Positions 9,367 to 17,943 of a stretch of 64,000 nucleotides of DNA are shown one piece after another. The stretch lies in the NCBI RefSeq assembly GCF_020171725.1, contig NZ_JAIVAJ010000002.1:372001-436000 (forward strand). Direction: 5' to 3'. This stretch comes from Halobacillus litoralis. GTDB lineage: Bacteria; Bacillota; Bacilli; Bacillales; Halobacillaceae. Each line of letters begins with the position of its first letter. Positions within the stretch are counted from its first letter, which is position 1. The notes beneath the pieces are model-generated. The model ran no database searches and had not been told where the DNA came from. It saw only the letters and a program-made list of their open reading frames with translations. The position numbers were made by a program, and so were the translations under genes.

Positions 9367-10995
9367 ATGAATCATTGGCAGACAAAGGATGAGCTGACCG
9401 ATCTATTATGTGCGTTGGTGGAGTACCCGAGTGTCACAGAAAGCAATGCCGAAATCGCCATCATGGAATACTTATATTATATTTTAGAAGATCGTGATTA
9501 TTATCAAAATCACCCCGATCACCTTAATCTGCACCCTTTGAAGGACGGGCGCCAACTGTTGACAGCCCTCGTGAAAAAGGAAAAAGCAGAGAAGACGATC
9601 GTATTGATTGCCCACGCGGACGTCGTGGGTGTGAAAGATTATGGTTCCTTTGAAAACCTTGCCTTTTATCCGGTTGAATTGACGGTCGAGCTCCATAAAC
9701 ATATCGATGAACTCCCTAAATCAGCAGCCCAGGATCTTCTTCAAGGAGATTGGCTGTTCGGGAGAGGGACGATGGATATGAAGGCAGGGCTTGCCGTTCA
9801 CCTTTCCATGCTTGAAAGAGCGATGGACGGAGAATTTGATGGGAACATCCTGCTGGTTGTCGTTCCCGATGAGGAAATGAACTCGGAAGGGATGCTGACG
9901 GCGGTTCCGGTACTCGCCGAACTGAAAGAAAAGGAAAACCTTGAATACGTGATTGCTTTTAACGGGGAGCCGATGTTCAGTAAATATCCTGGTGACGAGT
10001 CGTATTATTTGTACACCGGATCGATCGGAAAGACGCTGCCAGGATTTCTCTGTTACGGGAAGGAAACGCACGTTGGAGAGCCGTTCGCCGGACTGAATGC
10101 GAACTTGATGGTCAGTTATTTAGCACAGGAGATGGAGCTGAATGAATCCTTCATCGAAAAAGTGGATGGGGAGCGTACGCCGCCACCGATCAGCCTGATG
10201 CAGCGTGACCTCAAGTTTGAATATTCTGTCCAGACCCCTCAGGCCGCCGTTGCGATGTATAACGTTTTATACATGAAACAATCGATACAGGAATTGAATG
10301 AAAAGCTGCTCCGGGCCGCGCAGCGCGCCCGTGCCAACATCATTCATCACTATCACCACCAGGCATCCTTTTATTTAGAAGGGACACAGACATCGTCCTT
10401 CTCGCCTGACATCCAAATCTTAACATATGAGCAGCTGTATGAGGAAGCTGTCAAACGTTTTGGGAAGAGTGAGGTAGACCGAAGATTGAACCGTCTGAAA
10501 AACCAACGGGACCAGAGTCAGGGAGATCGGGACTTTTCAACAATGCTCGTTCAGAATCTGTCTGCTCTATGTAAGGACCTGAGCCCGATGATCGTCTTAT
10601 TTTACAGTCCACCCTTCTATCCGTCCGTATCTTCTCATCACGATGCGTTCGTGCAGGAAGGCGTGAATCTTGCCATCGATACGGCGAAGAACGACTATCA
10701 GGTGGAACTCGAAGAAGTCGAATACTTTACCGGTTTATCGGACTTGAGCTTCATCGGCCCGAGTGCCATGACTTCACCCATCGATGACTTGTTGAAGCAG
10801 ATGCCGATCCAGGGAAATGGTTATACGCTGCCCGTGGATGCGATGAAGGCGATCACTATGCCTGTCATCAATATCGGGCCGCTGGGAAGGGATCCACACC
10901 AATGGACGGAAAGGCTTGAACTCACCTACAGCTTTGAGACGCTACCGAAAATTTTAAGAAAAACCATTCACCATTTTCTCGAGAAAAGTAAATAG
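9367..10995 (+). CDS. yqjN: M20-family peptidase, RocB/YqjN-like
   Basis: Zinc aminoacylase/peptidase-like protein of 542 residues. The metal-site motifs are IAHADVVG, RGTMDMKAGLA and VPDEEMNSEG. It is longer than ordinary M20 enzymes and has a GXTXH-like region in GKETHVGEPFAGLN, as in RocB and YqjN of Bacillus. Start ATG follows AAAAAAGGGGG. It is divergent from the phosphodiesterase. Position beside namA and the YqjP/YqjQ-like genes matches the B. subtilis order, although proI is absent here. Substrate unknown. Confidence 0.85.
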   Translation: MNHWQTKDELTDLLCALVEYPSVTESNAEIAIMEYLYYILEDRDYYQNHPDHLNLHPLKDGRQLLTALVKKEKAEKTIVLIAHADVVGVKDYGSFENLAFYPVELTVELHKHIDELPKSAAQDLLQGDWLFGRGTMDMKAGLAVHLSMLERAMDGEFDGNILLVVVPDEEMNSEGMLTAVPVLAELKEKENLEYVIAFNGEPMFSKYPGDESYYLYTGSIGKTLPGFLCYGKETHVGEPFAGLNANLMVSYLAQEMELNESFIEKVDGERTPPPISLMQRDLKFEYSVQTPQAAVAMYNVLYMKQSIQELNEKLLRAAQRARANIIHHYHHQASFYLEGTQTSSFSPDIQILTYEQLYEEAVKRFGKSEVDRRLNRLKNQRDQSQGDRDFSTMLVQNLSALCKDLSPMIVLFYSPPFYPSVSSHHDAFVQEGVNLAIDTAKNDYQVELEEVEYFTGLSDLSFIGPSAMTSPIDDLLKQMPIQGNGYTLPVDAMKAITMPVINIGPLGRDPHQWTERLELTYSFETLPKILRKTIHHFLEKSK

Positions 10996-11150
10996 ACGCC
11001 TCCAGTAAGGGAATTCCTTTCATGTAAATGGGGTTCTCTTGCTATTCTCGATTGAGGAGAAAAACGGACAGGTCATTCGAGGGAAGATAATTCCACCGTT
11101 TCATGATAAACTGAATAATGAATGATGATTCAGTTTGGAGGCTTGAAAGG

Positions 11151-12128
11151 ATGCAGACTTTGAAAGATACCATTCATCGACTTACGGTCCCTACACCTTA
11201 CGCGGTCGGGGATGTGCATATGTATTTGTTGGTCGGCGATCAAATGACGCTGATTGATGCAGGGGTTCAGACGAAGGAAGCCTGGGACGCTGTCCGAACT
11301 CAACTTAAAGAACTAGGGTATCAGCCGGAAGATATTTCACAGGTCGTTCTCACGCACCACCACCCCGATCATATGGGGCTCGTCAATTATTTTCCTAATG
11401 TATCGGTCGTCGCCGGACATCCGAAGCTTGAGCCATGGCTTGAACGGGATGAGCGATTCTTCACCCGGTATGAACAGTTTTTCTACCATATGTATGAGGA
11501 ATCTGGTGTGCCGGATAAATACTACGGTCTCCTGAAAGCGCTGAGGAAGCCGCTTAAGTGGACAGCAGAAGGAACCCTGACTCACAGCCTGACAGAAGGG
11601 CAGCGGATTCCCGGGCATGAGGAGTGGATGACGATCGAAACGCCAGGTCATGCCCAGTCTCATCTTTCTTTTGTGAGGCAGGCGGATGGGCTGATGATTG
11701 CTGGAGACCATCTCCTTCATCATATTTCATCCAACCCTTTACTTGAGCCTCCTTATGAGGAAGGCGAACCGCGTCCGCGCCCCCTTCTGCAATATCGGCA
11801 TTCCATGCAAAAAGTGCTGGAGCTATCGATACGAGAAGTATATCCAGGCCATGGTAAAGCATTTACTGATGTCGAGCCGCTTATTCTGAAGCGTTTGAAG
11901 AAGCAGGAAGAACGGGCGGAAAAAGTAAGGCTGATGTTCAAGGAAGGACCGATGAACGCGTTTGAAGTGTGCCAGCTGTTATTTCCGAAACATATCGAGG
12001 CTCAATTCGGCTTGACGATGTCCGAAACGATCGGTCAGCTCGATTACTTAGAAGACACGAAGCAGCTCGAAACCTTTATGGATGGAAAAACGAAATATTA
12101 TCAATTAGCGGGTGATGGGCATGAATGA
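11151..12128 (+). CDS. yqjP: Metallo-beta-lactamase-fold hydrolase, YqjP-like
   Basis: 325-residue binuclear metallohydrolase. The metal ligands are in THHHPDHMG, TPGHAQSH, AGDHLLHH and YPGHGK. A C-terminal winged-helix-like extension of about 80 residues follows (FEVCQLLF...FGLTMSETIGQLDYL), as in YqjP and LACTB2-like proteins. Start at 11151 is set by TTGGAGG 9 nt upstream. The frame runs a further 33 nt upstream without a good RBS. It overlaps the SDR gene by 8 nt. Confidence 0.87.
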   Translation: MQTLKDTIHRLTVPTPYAVGDVHMYLLVGDQMTLIDAGVQTKEAWDAVRTQLKELGYQPEDISQVVLTHHHPDHMGLVNYFPNVSVVAGHPKLEPWLERDERFFTRYEQFFYHMYEESGVPDKYYGLLKALRKPLKWTAEGTLTHSLTEGQRIPGHEEWMTIETPGHAQSHLSFVRQADGLMIAGDHLLHHISSNPLLEPPYEEGEPRPRPLLQYRHSMQKVLELSIREVYPGHGKAFTDVEPLILKRLKKQEERAEKVRLMFKEGPMNAFEVCQLLFPKHIEAQFGLTMSETIGQLDYLEDTKQLETFMDGKTKYYQLAGDGHE

Positions 12129-12915
12129 ACGCGTGAAGGGAAGGAAGATCTTAATTACAGGAGCCTCAAGCGGGATTGGGCAGTATTTAGCCATTCATGT
12201 AGCCCAGCAGGGTGGCACGCCGATTATGGTGGCCAGGTCGACGGACCGCCTCCGCATTATCGCAGATAAAGTGGAGGAGTCTTTTGGCATCAAAGCCTAT
12301 TGGTATGAAGCGGATCTATCGAATGATGCGGACTGGAAGGATATCATCGACCAGATCTGTTATGATCACGGGTCGATCGACGCTCTTATCAACAATGCGG
12401 GAATGGCGGTGTTCGGTTATGTGGCAGATACGAAGTGGAAAGATATCGAAAGCATGATTTCAATCAACGTCAAATCTTTGATTCGTACGACCCATCAGCT
12501 GCTGCCGCATTTTATCCAACAAGGGAACGGTCACATTGTGAATATTGCTTCCCAAGCCGGAAAAATCGCTACGCCGAAGTCGGCTGTTTATGCCGCGACG
12601 AAGCATGCTGTGCTCGGGTTCACGAATGCCCTGCGCATGGAGGTGGAGGACGACGGTGTGTTTGTCACCTCTGTAAACCTTGGTCCGGTCCGTACGAACT
12701 TTTTCAAGCAGGCTGATCCGTCCGGGAGCTATGAGCGTTCGGTCGATCGAATCATGCTCGATCCGAACCACGTTGCACAGGTGGTCGTCCAAGGACTCTT
12801 TAAGAAACAGCGGGAAATCAATCTTCCGGGCTGGATGAACTCAGGAAGCAAAGTGTATTCCATCGCGCCCGCCTTGATGGAAAAAGCCATGCAGGGCCAG
12901 TTCAATAAAAAATGA
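12121..12915 (+). CDS. yqjQ: Short-chain dehydrogenase/reductase, YqjQ-like
   Basis: NAD(P)-dependent oxidoreductase, 264 residues. Cofactor motif GASSGIGQYLA, NNAG at strand 4, a Ser in NIASQAGK and the catalytic pair YAATK. The C-terminal extension with KKQREINLPGWM is typical of DltE/YqjQ-type SDRs. The ATG at 12121 overlaps the MBL gene stop by 8 nt; GTG at 12112 and ATG at 12115 are alternatives. Substrate unknown. Pairing with a YqjP-like hydrolase is conserved in B. subtilis. Confidence 0.87.
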   Translation: MNERVKGRKILITGASSGIGQYLAIHVAQQGGTPIMVARSTDRLRIIADKVEESFGIKAYWYEADLSNDADWKDIIDQICYDHGSIDALINNAGMAVFGYVADTKWKDIESMISINVKSLIRTTHQLLPHFIQQGNGHIVNIASQAGKIATPKSAVYAATKHAVLGFTNALRMEVEDDGVFVTSVNLGPVRTNFFKQADPSGSYERSVDRIMLDPNHVAQVVVQGLFKKQREINLPGWMNSGSKVYSIAPALMEKAMQGQFNKK

Positions 12916-12937
12916 CGGCCGCTGGAGGTGGCGTTTT

Positions 12938-13168
12938 ATGCTGAAGTTCCTCATCCTCTTTTTACTCGTATGGGTCAGCCAGTTTCTGGCTGTTGTGATG
13001 TGGGGCGAGTACGTGTGGCTGGAGAAGTTCTCGAACGGAGGAGTCGGAGGAACACCGATGGATCAGGTACAGCCTGTTCTCTGGTGGACACTTGTACTCG
13101 AAGCCCTTGTGTTCGCTTTTCTGATCGCCTGGAAAATCCGCAGCCAGGGAGAAAAGAAGCATACATAA
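12938..13168 (+). CDS. Small two-helix membrane protein
   Basis: 76 residues with two hydrophobic stretches (about 3-25 and 49-68) separated by an acidic/glycine loop, and a basic tail ending GEKKHT. GGAGGTGG lies 9 nt before the ATG. It follows the SDR gene by 22 bp and is probably in the same operon. I do not recognise a named family. The overlapping frame at 12928-13188 is a shadow. Confidence 0.75.
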   Translation: MLKFLILFLLVWVSQFLAVVMWGEYVWLEKFSNGGVGGTPMDQVQPVLWWTLVLEALVFAFLIAWKIRSQGEKKHT

Positions 13169-13225
13169 GATGCGAGGGAAATGTGTAACTTAATCAAGTA
13201 CCCAACAATCATTGGAGGGGAAAAG

Positions 13226-13351
13226 ATGAGTAAAAACTCGAAGTCGAAGCGTAATCCACAGAAGTCGCGGGATGCCGTACAACCTGCTAATGGGAAAGAA
13301 CGGACAACCATCTCGAAAACCGACGCATTCTTTAATGAGAAAGAAAAGTAA
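13226..13351 (+). CDS. Small basic hydrophilic protein, 41 aa
   Basis: Below common length cut-offs but convincing: TTGGAGGGG sits 5 nt before the ATG and a terminator follows 6 bp after the stop. The product starts MSKNSKSKRNPQKSRD and ends DAFFNEKEK; it is Lys/Ser-rich and lacks hydrophobic segments. It resembles the small acid-soluble-like or ribosome-associated tails seen in bacilli only in composition, so no function is assigned. Confidence 0.65.
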   Translation: MSKNSKSKRNPQKSRDAVQPANGKERTTISKTDAFFNEKEK

Positions 13352-13356
13352 TAGAG

Positions 13357-13389
13357 AGCAGCTTCCGTCAGTGGAAGCTGCTTTGTTTT
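13357..13389 (+). terminator. Hairpin terminator
   Basis: Perfect 10-bp stem AGCAGCTTCC/GGAAGCTGCT with a 6-nt loop followed by TTGTTTTG. It ends the plus-strand MBL-SDR unit and faces the convergent polymerase gene. Confidence 0.85.
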
Positions 13390-13420
13390 GCATATAGGTA
13401 CCTAGGTTGGGAAACGTCCC

Positions 13421-14677
13421 TTACGCATAATGCCCGCCGATCTTTTTGCTGCGCTCAGGGGTGATGCCGGCATCTGTAAAGCTGCTCGCCCGTAAAATCG
13501 CGGTCGATCCGTACTTATCGCGGATTTGGTCCATGACGTTCCCGACGTCTTTCTTTTTCGGACGATCATCAAATAGAGTGAGCTGGGTTGCGATGTCTTC
13601 ATCGAGGTTCGTCAAGGTTACGGCAATGCGGCGGATCATGCTGAATCCGTCATAATACTTGTGAAACAACTGCAGGCACAGACGGTACATATCCATCGTG
13701 ATGTTCGTCGGCAGATCAATCGAGGTGGACCTGCTGAACCCGCCGCCTGTGTCTCTTTCGTACCCAACGGATAAATGAACCGTCCGGCCAGCCTGTTTCG
13801 CCTTGCGTGCACGTCGGCAGGCTTCTTCACAAAGGTCGAGCATAACGGCTGGAACTTCTTCTTTGGCATAATTGCGAAGGAGCGTCACACCATGGCCGAA
13901 GCCCTTCTGTTCGGTCTTCGTAAAATCTCCGATCACAGGGCTCAAGTCGATTCCCCAGGCGTGCCAGTACAACTGCTCTCCGATGATACCGTAGTGCTTC
14001 TTCAAATATTTGAGCGGGTATTTGGCGAGCTGTCCGAGACGGACGATGCCGAGACGGTTGAAGTTGCGCGTCATCCTCGAGCCGATTCCCCATATGTGTT
14101 CAATGGGTGTCGGCCACAACAGGCGTTCGACGTCTTCATAGCGGCATTCTGCAATTCCGTCATCCGCTTTTTTGGCGTGGATGTCCATGACGACCTTGGC
14201 GAGAAACTTATTATCACCGATTCCAATCGCGCATTCGACGCCGAACTGCTCCCGAATGCGGTCTTGAATCATCGCCGCAATCGTATAAGGAGAGCCATAC
14301 AGCCGGCCGAGTCCGTCGACCGTGACCCACAGTTCATCGACCGAATAGACATGAATGGCCTCAGGCGGAACGATTTCCTTCATCATCCGTGTAATCTCGA
14401 CGGACACACGGACGTATTCGCCCATTCGGGCAGGAGCCACAATCAGCTCCGGATCATTCGGCAGTTCAAAGTAACGGCTGACATTGCTGACACCGTGTTT
14501 CTTTTTTAAAGCGGGCGAGGCGGCAAGCACGATGCTGCCATTTCGCTCCGGGTCCCCTACGACAGCTAGGAGTGCGGTTTTCGAATCAAGACCGCGATGT
14601 GCCATTTCAACACTGGCATAGAAACTCCGCATATCGATACAGAGTACATCGTGGCGAGGATAATGAGAATAATCCAT
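13421..14677 (-). CDS. polYB: Y-family translesion DNA polymerase (PolYB/YqjW-like)
   Basis: Error-prone lesion-bypass polymerase, 418 residues. The palm carries CIDMRSFYASVE (first metal Asp) and the catalytic YSVDELW pair. An HhH region (IEHIWGIGSRMTRNFNRLGI) and a C-terminal little-finger domain follow. UmuC-type N-terminal sequences GDPERNGSIVLAASPALKK match PolY2. The ATG at 14677 is supported by GGAGGT. A LexA box just upstream shows SOS control. The small YolD/YqjX partner that follows polYB in B. subtilis is absent from this window. Confidence 0.9.
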   Translation of the reverse strand: MDYSHYPRHDVLCIDMRSFYASVEMAHRGLDSKTALLAVVGDPERNGSIVLAASPALKKKHGVSNVSRYFELPNDPELIVAPARMGEYVRVSVEITRMMKEIVPPEAIHVYSVDELWVTVDGLGRLYGSPYTIAAMIQDRIREQFGVECAIGIGDNKFLAKVVMDIHAKKADDGIAECRYEDVERLLWPTPIEHIWGIGSRMTRNFNRLGIVRLGQLAKYPLKYLKKHYGIIGEQLYWHAWGIDLSPVIGDFTKTEQKGFGHGVTLLRNYAKEEVPAVMLDLCEEACRRARKAKQAGRTVHLSVGYERDTGGGFSRSTSIDLPTNITMDMYRLCLQLFHKYYDGFSMIRRIAVTLTNLDEDIATQLTLFDDRPKKKDVGNVMDQIRDKYGSTAILRASSFTDAGITPERSKKIGGHYA

Positions 14678-14694
14678 CACAATACCTCCAAACA

Positions 14695-14714
14695 GAACGT
14701 TTGTTCCCATTATA
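14695..14714 (-). promoter_or_regulatory. LexA (SOS) operator with -10 box of polYB
   Basis: On the minus strand the sequence reads TATAAT, then GG, then GAACAAACGTTC. GAAC-N4-GTTC is the core of the Bacillus LexA/DinR box, here at 14695-14706, and the -10 hexamer is at 14709-14714. The operator lies 18 bp before the polymerase start and would block transcription initiation. A -35 box is not clear. Confidence 0.85.
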
Positions 14715-14835
14715 CACAAAATGGACGCGATGATACATATGAAATTTTTGTAAAGTAAAAAAATATGCCGGAATGAAGCAAAACAATTGCCGGAAGATAG
14801 CAGATTTTTTAAACTAGAATAAGGAGGAATGCCTC

Positions 14836-15168
14836 ATGAAACTCGTATTGACAGAAGAAGCTAAACAACAGTTAACCTATATGAAGGAAGAAGAACGCCC
14901 GTTGATCCGCCTGTTTTACGATACGGAAGGGTGCGGATGCGGCGTGAACGGTCTTCCGACTATAAGACTGGATTATGAAAAACGAGATACAGACGAAAAC
15001 GTCGAGAACGAAGATTTCCATGTCATCATCGATCAGCAGCAGGCTGTGTTTTTCCGAAAAGAAATGAAGCTGGACTTTAAGAAAGGCTTATTCCGCTTAT
15101 CAAGCCCGGAAGGTGTGCTGAACCCGATCATTCCGATTCGAGACGTGCGGGAAGGAGCGACGGTATGA
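14836..15168 (+). CDS. yqkB: HesB/IscA-like protein, YqkB type
   Basis: 110 residues of the iron-sulfur biosynthesis core fold. The only paired cysteines are Cys33 and Cys35 in EGCGCGVNGLP, and the C-terminal Cys-Gly-Cys of true A-type carriers is missing. This is the YqkB pattern. A role as an Fe-S carrier is therefore doubtful. Start ATG follows AAGGAGGAATGCC. The stop overlaps the next start (ATGA), so it is coupled to the YqkE-like gene, as in B. subtilis. Confidence 0.83.
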   Translation: MKLVLTEEAKQQLTYMKEEERPLIRLFYDTEGCGCGVNGLPTIRLDYEKRDTDENVENEDFHVIIDQQQAVFFRKEMKLDFKKGLFRLSSPEGVLNPIIPIRDVREGATV

Positions 15169-15392
15169 GTAAGAAGAAAAAGCAGCAGGAGGGAACGCTC
15201 GGTTCCCAGCTGAATGAAGATCTGCTTGCCAAGCTTCAATCCAAAAAATCGGAATTGAAGGAGCAGCAGGTTGAAAGAGAAGAACAAGAACGAGAGAAGC
15301 GCATAGAAGAACGGAAGCGTCGTGAAGCGAACAAAAGCTTTGAAGAATTGCTGAACGAAAGCGACTTGGACTGGAAATCATTCAAAAAATAA
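15165..15392 (+). CDS. yqkE: DUF3886 protein, YqkE-like
   Basis: 75 residues, almost all charged. A Lys/Gln-rich start (MSKKKKQQEGTLGSQLNED) is followed by a Glu/Arg coiled-coil of about 40 residues. The conserved tail SFEELLNESDLDWKSFKK is the DUF3886 signature. ATG overlaps the previous TGA. A terminator follows immediately. Function unknown. Confidence 0.83.
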   Translation: MSKKKKQQEGTLGSQLNEDLLAKLQSKKSELKEQQVEREEQEREKRIEERKRREANKSFEELLNESDLDWKSFKK

Positions 15393-15425
15393 GCACCTGC
15401 CTCAGGCAGTGTGCTTATTTTTTTG
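15391..15425 (+). terminator. Hairpin terminator
   Basis: Stem AAGCACCTGCC/GGCAGTGTGCTT with a short loop and a run of T residues. It directly follows the yqkE-like stop codon. Confidence 0.85.
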
Positions 15426-15504
15426 TGATAAATTCTGGGGAAGTGAAACGTGCGTGAATGTGCCATCGTACATATAGTAGATACTAGAAAAAGGGTGAGA
15501 AGAA

Positions 15505-15975
15505 ATGATATTCCAATACGCCTTCCATGATGAAGCGAGAAGAATCGTAAAGCAGTCATTTATGAATGTGGGCGGACAGGTTCTGCTTATTGCGGTTTCA
15601 TTGTATCTCAATCATGAGGTAGCTCAGTACGTCGTATATGCATCGGCTTTCATCATTCTTATTTCATTGATAGCGGCCGTTTACAATATGAACATCACGC
15701 AAAGAGATTATGTCCGGATGTCGGAGCAGTATTTCACGGTACATAATCGAATCGTAGATCCCCGACATAAAGTCTTCTATGAGGATGTTACGCAGATCTC
15801 GTATGTGGAGAATGTCCTTTCGGTTCAAACAACGGATGACAGCCACCGTGACGACATTTACACAGATAAAATGGAGGAAGCGGATGCGTCGATCCTGATA
15901 CGTGAACTGGAGAACCGGACGGGTGTGACCGTGACGACGCTTGAGGAAGAGGAAATAAAGCAACAGAATGGGTAA
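15505..15975 (+). CDS. Membrane protein of unknown function (PH-like tail)
   Basis: 156 residues: two predicted TM helices (about 22-39 and 42-60) and then a soluble beta-rich stretch (YFTVHNRIVDPRHKVFYEDVTQISYVENVLSVQTTDD). The order of short strands and a closing helix is like membrane-anchored PH-type domains. Start ATG is preceded by AGGGTGAG. A small membrane protein follows 30 bp downstream. No named family recognised. Confidence 0.7.
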   Translation: MIFQYAFHDEARRIVKQSFMNVGGQVLLIAVSLYLNHEVAQYVVYASAFIILISLIAAVYNMNITQRDYVRMSEQYFTVHNRIVDPRHKVFYEDVTQISYVENVLSVQTTDDSHRDDIYTDKMEEADASILIRELENRTGVTVTTLEEEEIKQQNG

Positions 15976-16005
15976 GAGTATAAAACAGGTATGAGGAGGG
16001 GCATC

Positions 16006-16164
16006 ATGGATGTAGTCTTGCTGCTTTTAATTGGAATCGCAGGAATCGTTGTCGCCGTTGCCGGAACTTTGGTCGCGGTAGTGAGAAGAATGAAAGAACC
16101 GAATCAATCAATGGAAGATAGGGTGGAGAAGCTTGAGGAAGAAGTCGAGCGCCTGAAAGATTGA
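16006..16164 (+). CDS. Small membrane protein with coiled-coil tail, 52 aa
   Basis: The product has a hydrophobic helix (residues 3-26) ending in RRMK and a Glu/Lys heptad tail (DRVEKLEEEVERLKD) suited to a short coiled coil. AGGAGGGG sits 5 nt before the ATG, which strongly supports translation. It lies between the PH-like membrane gene and the DUF1801-like gene. Function unknown; small proteins of this layout can regulate membrane partners. Confidence 0.75.
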   Translation: MDVVLLLLIGIAGIVVAVAGTLVAVVRRMKEPNQSMEDRVEKLEEEVERLKD

Positions 16165-16228
16165 ATGATTGGAAGGGATTTGAAAAGGTTTGTCGAATAA
16201 GGGAGTAAGGAATGGAGGTGCACCCGGA

Positions 16229-16657
16229 ATGTATGAACTGAAAACAAAAGAGAACGACAGCAGCGTCATCGAGTTTATAGAAAAAGTGGAGAAACCGAAA
16301 AAGAAGGAAGACGCTTACCGTCTTTTGGACCTTTTCACTGAAACCTCAGGCTATTCCGCCAAAATGTGGGGGACGAGCATCATCGGATTCGGCTCTTATC
16401 ACTACAAGTACCCAACCGGTCATGAAGGGGACGCGCCGCTCGTCGGTTTTTCACCGAGAAAAGCGAATTTCAGCCTTTATTTCGCTACCGGACAAGAGCG
16501 GGACGACATGTTGGAGCGTCTTGGGAAGCATAAGTCCGGCAAGGCGTGTGTGTACATTAATAAGCTGGACGATGTGGACGCGGAAGTGCTGAAAGAAATG
16601 ATTACCTCCTCAATAAACTATTTGCAAAGCATGTACCCGGAGCAAAAGGAAGAGTAG
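16229..16657 (+). CDS. DUF1801 (YdhG-like) protein
   Basis: 142 residues with the DUF1801 fold: DAYRLLDLFTETSGYSAKMWGTSIIGFG, the core YKYPTGHEGDAPLVGFSPRKANFSLY, and KHKSGKACVYINKLDDVD. I use ATG at 16229 because GGAGGTG is 8 nt upstream; the frame's TTG/GTG alternatives upstream lack an RBS. Cytoplasmic, function unknown. A terminator follows. Confidence 0.83.
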   Translation: MYELKTKENDSSVIEFIEKVEKPKKKEDAYRLLDLFTETSGYSAKMWGTSIIGFGSYHYKYPTGHEGDAPLVGFSPRKANFSLYFATGQERDDMLERLGKHKSGKACVYINKLDDVDAEVLKEMITSSINYLQSMYPEQKEE

Positions 16658-16660
16658 AGG

Positions 16661-16688
16661 AAGCGATAGGGTGAATCTATCGCTTTTT
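16661..16688 (+). terminator. Hairpin terminator
   Basis: Stem AAGCGATAG/CTATCGCTT with a 7-nt loop and TTTTTAT. Confidence 0.85.
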
Positions 16689-16747
16689 ATTAGGTTCAGA
16701 AAACTAGATTGCGATTCAAAAAGCCATACATAACAAGGGAGAAACAA

Positions 16748-17512
16748 ATGGAAAAGTTTATAGAACATAATCGTAAGGCGTGGGACCAGAAGGTAGAAGA
16801 GAATGTAGCTTATACACAAGCCGTTGATAAGGAGACCATTGAAAGAGCGGTAGAAGGAACGTGGGAGATCGGTGTCACAGCGGACAGGAAAGTGCCGCGC
16901 CAATGGTTTCCGAAATTGCTTGAAGGGCGTAAGGTGCTCTGTCTGGCATCCGGCGGCGGACAGCAGGGTCCTGTTCTCGCAGCGGCGGGAGCAGATGTCA
17001 CCGTCATCGACCTTTCAGAGAAACAGCTGGAGCAGGATCGTTATGTCGCGGAGCGCGACGGACTGAGGTTACGCACCGTCCAAGGTGAAATGGCGGATTT
17101 GTCTGCTTTTGAAGATGAGACATTTGATGTCATCGTTCACCCCGTGTCCAACGTGTTCGTAGAAGATGTACGGCCGGTCTGGAACGAAGCGAGTCGAGTG
17201 TTGAAGACAAACGGAACGCTGATTTCTGGGTTTATGAACCCGGTGTTGTATTTGTTCGACGATGAGAAGGAGGAGCAGGGCGAGCTTGAGGTGGTCAACA
17301 CCATCCCGTACTCCAGTTTAAAGGAGGACGTTCAAGAAGGGCAGGCGCTCGAGTTCGGTCATACATTGGAGGACCAGATCAAGGGGCAGACGGATGCTGG
17401 GCTAGTGATTGCAGACTTCTATGAAGATGACTTCGGTGGAAGGAGAACCGTGGATCGATACATTAAGACGATGGCCGCCACCAAGGCCGTCAAGTTGAAG
17501 GTGATCGAATGA
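16748..17512 (+). CDS. Class I SAM-dependent methyltransferase
   Basis: 254 residues. Motif I is CLASGGGQQGPVLAAAGA, with the acidic loop VIDLSEKQLEQD, then EMADLSAFEDETFDVIVHPVSNVF and the late NGTLISGFMNP strand. SAM binding is clear, the acceptor is not. ATG at 16748 follows AAGGGAG. It heads a coupled run: the stop overlaps the next ATG (ATGA). Confidence 0.85.
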   Translation: MEKFIEHNRKAWDQKVEENVAYTQAVDKETIERAVEGTWEIGVTADRKVPRQWFPKLLEGRKVLCLASGGGQQGPVLAAAGADVTVIDLSEKQLEQDRYVAERDGLRLRTVQGEMADLSAFEDETFDVIVHPVSNVFVEDVRPVWNEASRVLKTNGTLISGFMNPVLYLFDDEKEEQGELEVVNTIPYSSLKEDVQEGQALEFGHTLEDQIKGQTDAGLVIADFYEDDFGGRRTVDRYIKTMAATKAVKLKVIE

Positions 17513-17925
17513 CGTTTACCGCAACTCCTTATAAACTGTCGTTTACGATGATGAGCATCGTGTTATTGTTCTCTTTGATTCTATCCCCTAACTGGTGGTA
17601 TGCGGTGGCCATAGCAGTGGTCGTCTACAGCATCCCGACAACATTCGAACTCCGGATCGAAGACGAACATTTGGAATATCAGGTCAAACTTATGGGAGGG
17701 ATCACCTTCACGAAGGTGCTGCACCCTTCTGATATACGTGTCATGAAATTTGAGTTAAGAGGGTTTGCCTGGCGCTTTATCAAGATTAAACAGAACAAAG
17801 GACTGCCGATTCGAATCTACCAGTTCAAACCTGAGAATATCGATCGGTATTTACTAGACTTTGCAAAGCAGCACGACATTGAAGTGGACCGCACGAAAGG
17901 GTATGGAAGCGTCAGCTTAGACTAA
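17509..17925 (+). CDS. Membrane protein of unknown function
   Basis: 138 residues: two close hydrophobic helices (about 11-45, FTMMSIVLLFSLIL and WYAVAIAVVVYSI) and a beta-rich cytoplasmic domain with FELRIEDEHLEYQVKLMG. The domain resembles YdbT/PH-type membrane proteins in shape only. ATGA overlap with the methyltransferase. No family recognised. Confidence 0.7.
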   Translation: MTFTATPYKLSFTMMSIVLLFSLILSPNWWYAVAIAVVVYSIPTTFELRIEDEHLEYQVKLMGGITFTKVLHPSDIRVMKFELRGFAWRFIKIKQNKGLPIRIYQFKPENIDRYLLDFAKQHDIEVDRTKGYGSVSLD

Positions 17926-17943
17926 ATCATGGAGGTGTCGGAA

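Noticed and set aside
13775..14509. Long plus-strand frame (244 codons) opposite the polymerase gene
   Set aside because: It lies entirely antisense to a well-conserved Y-family polymerase and has no RBS or domain-like sequence.
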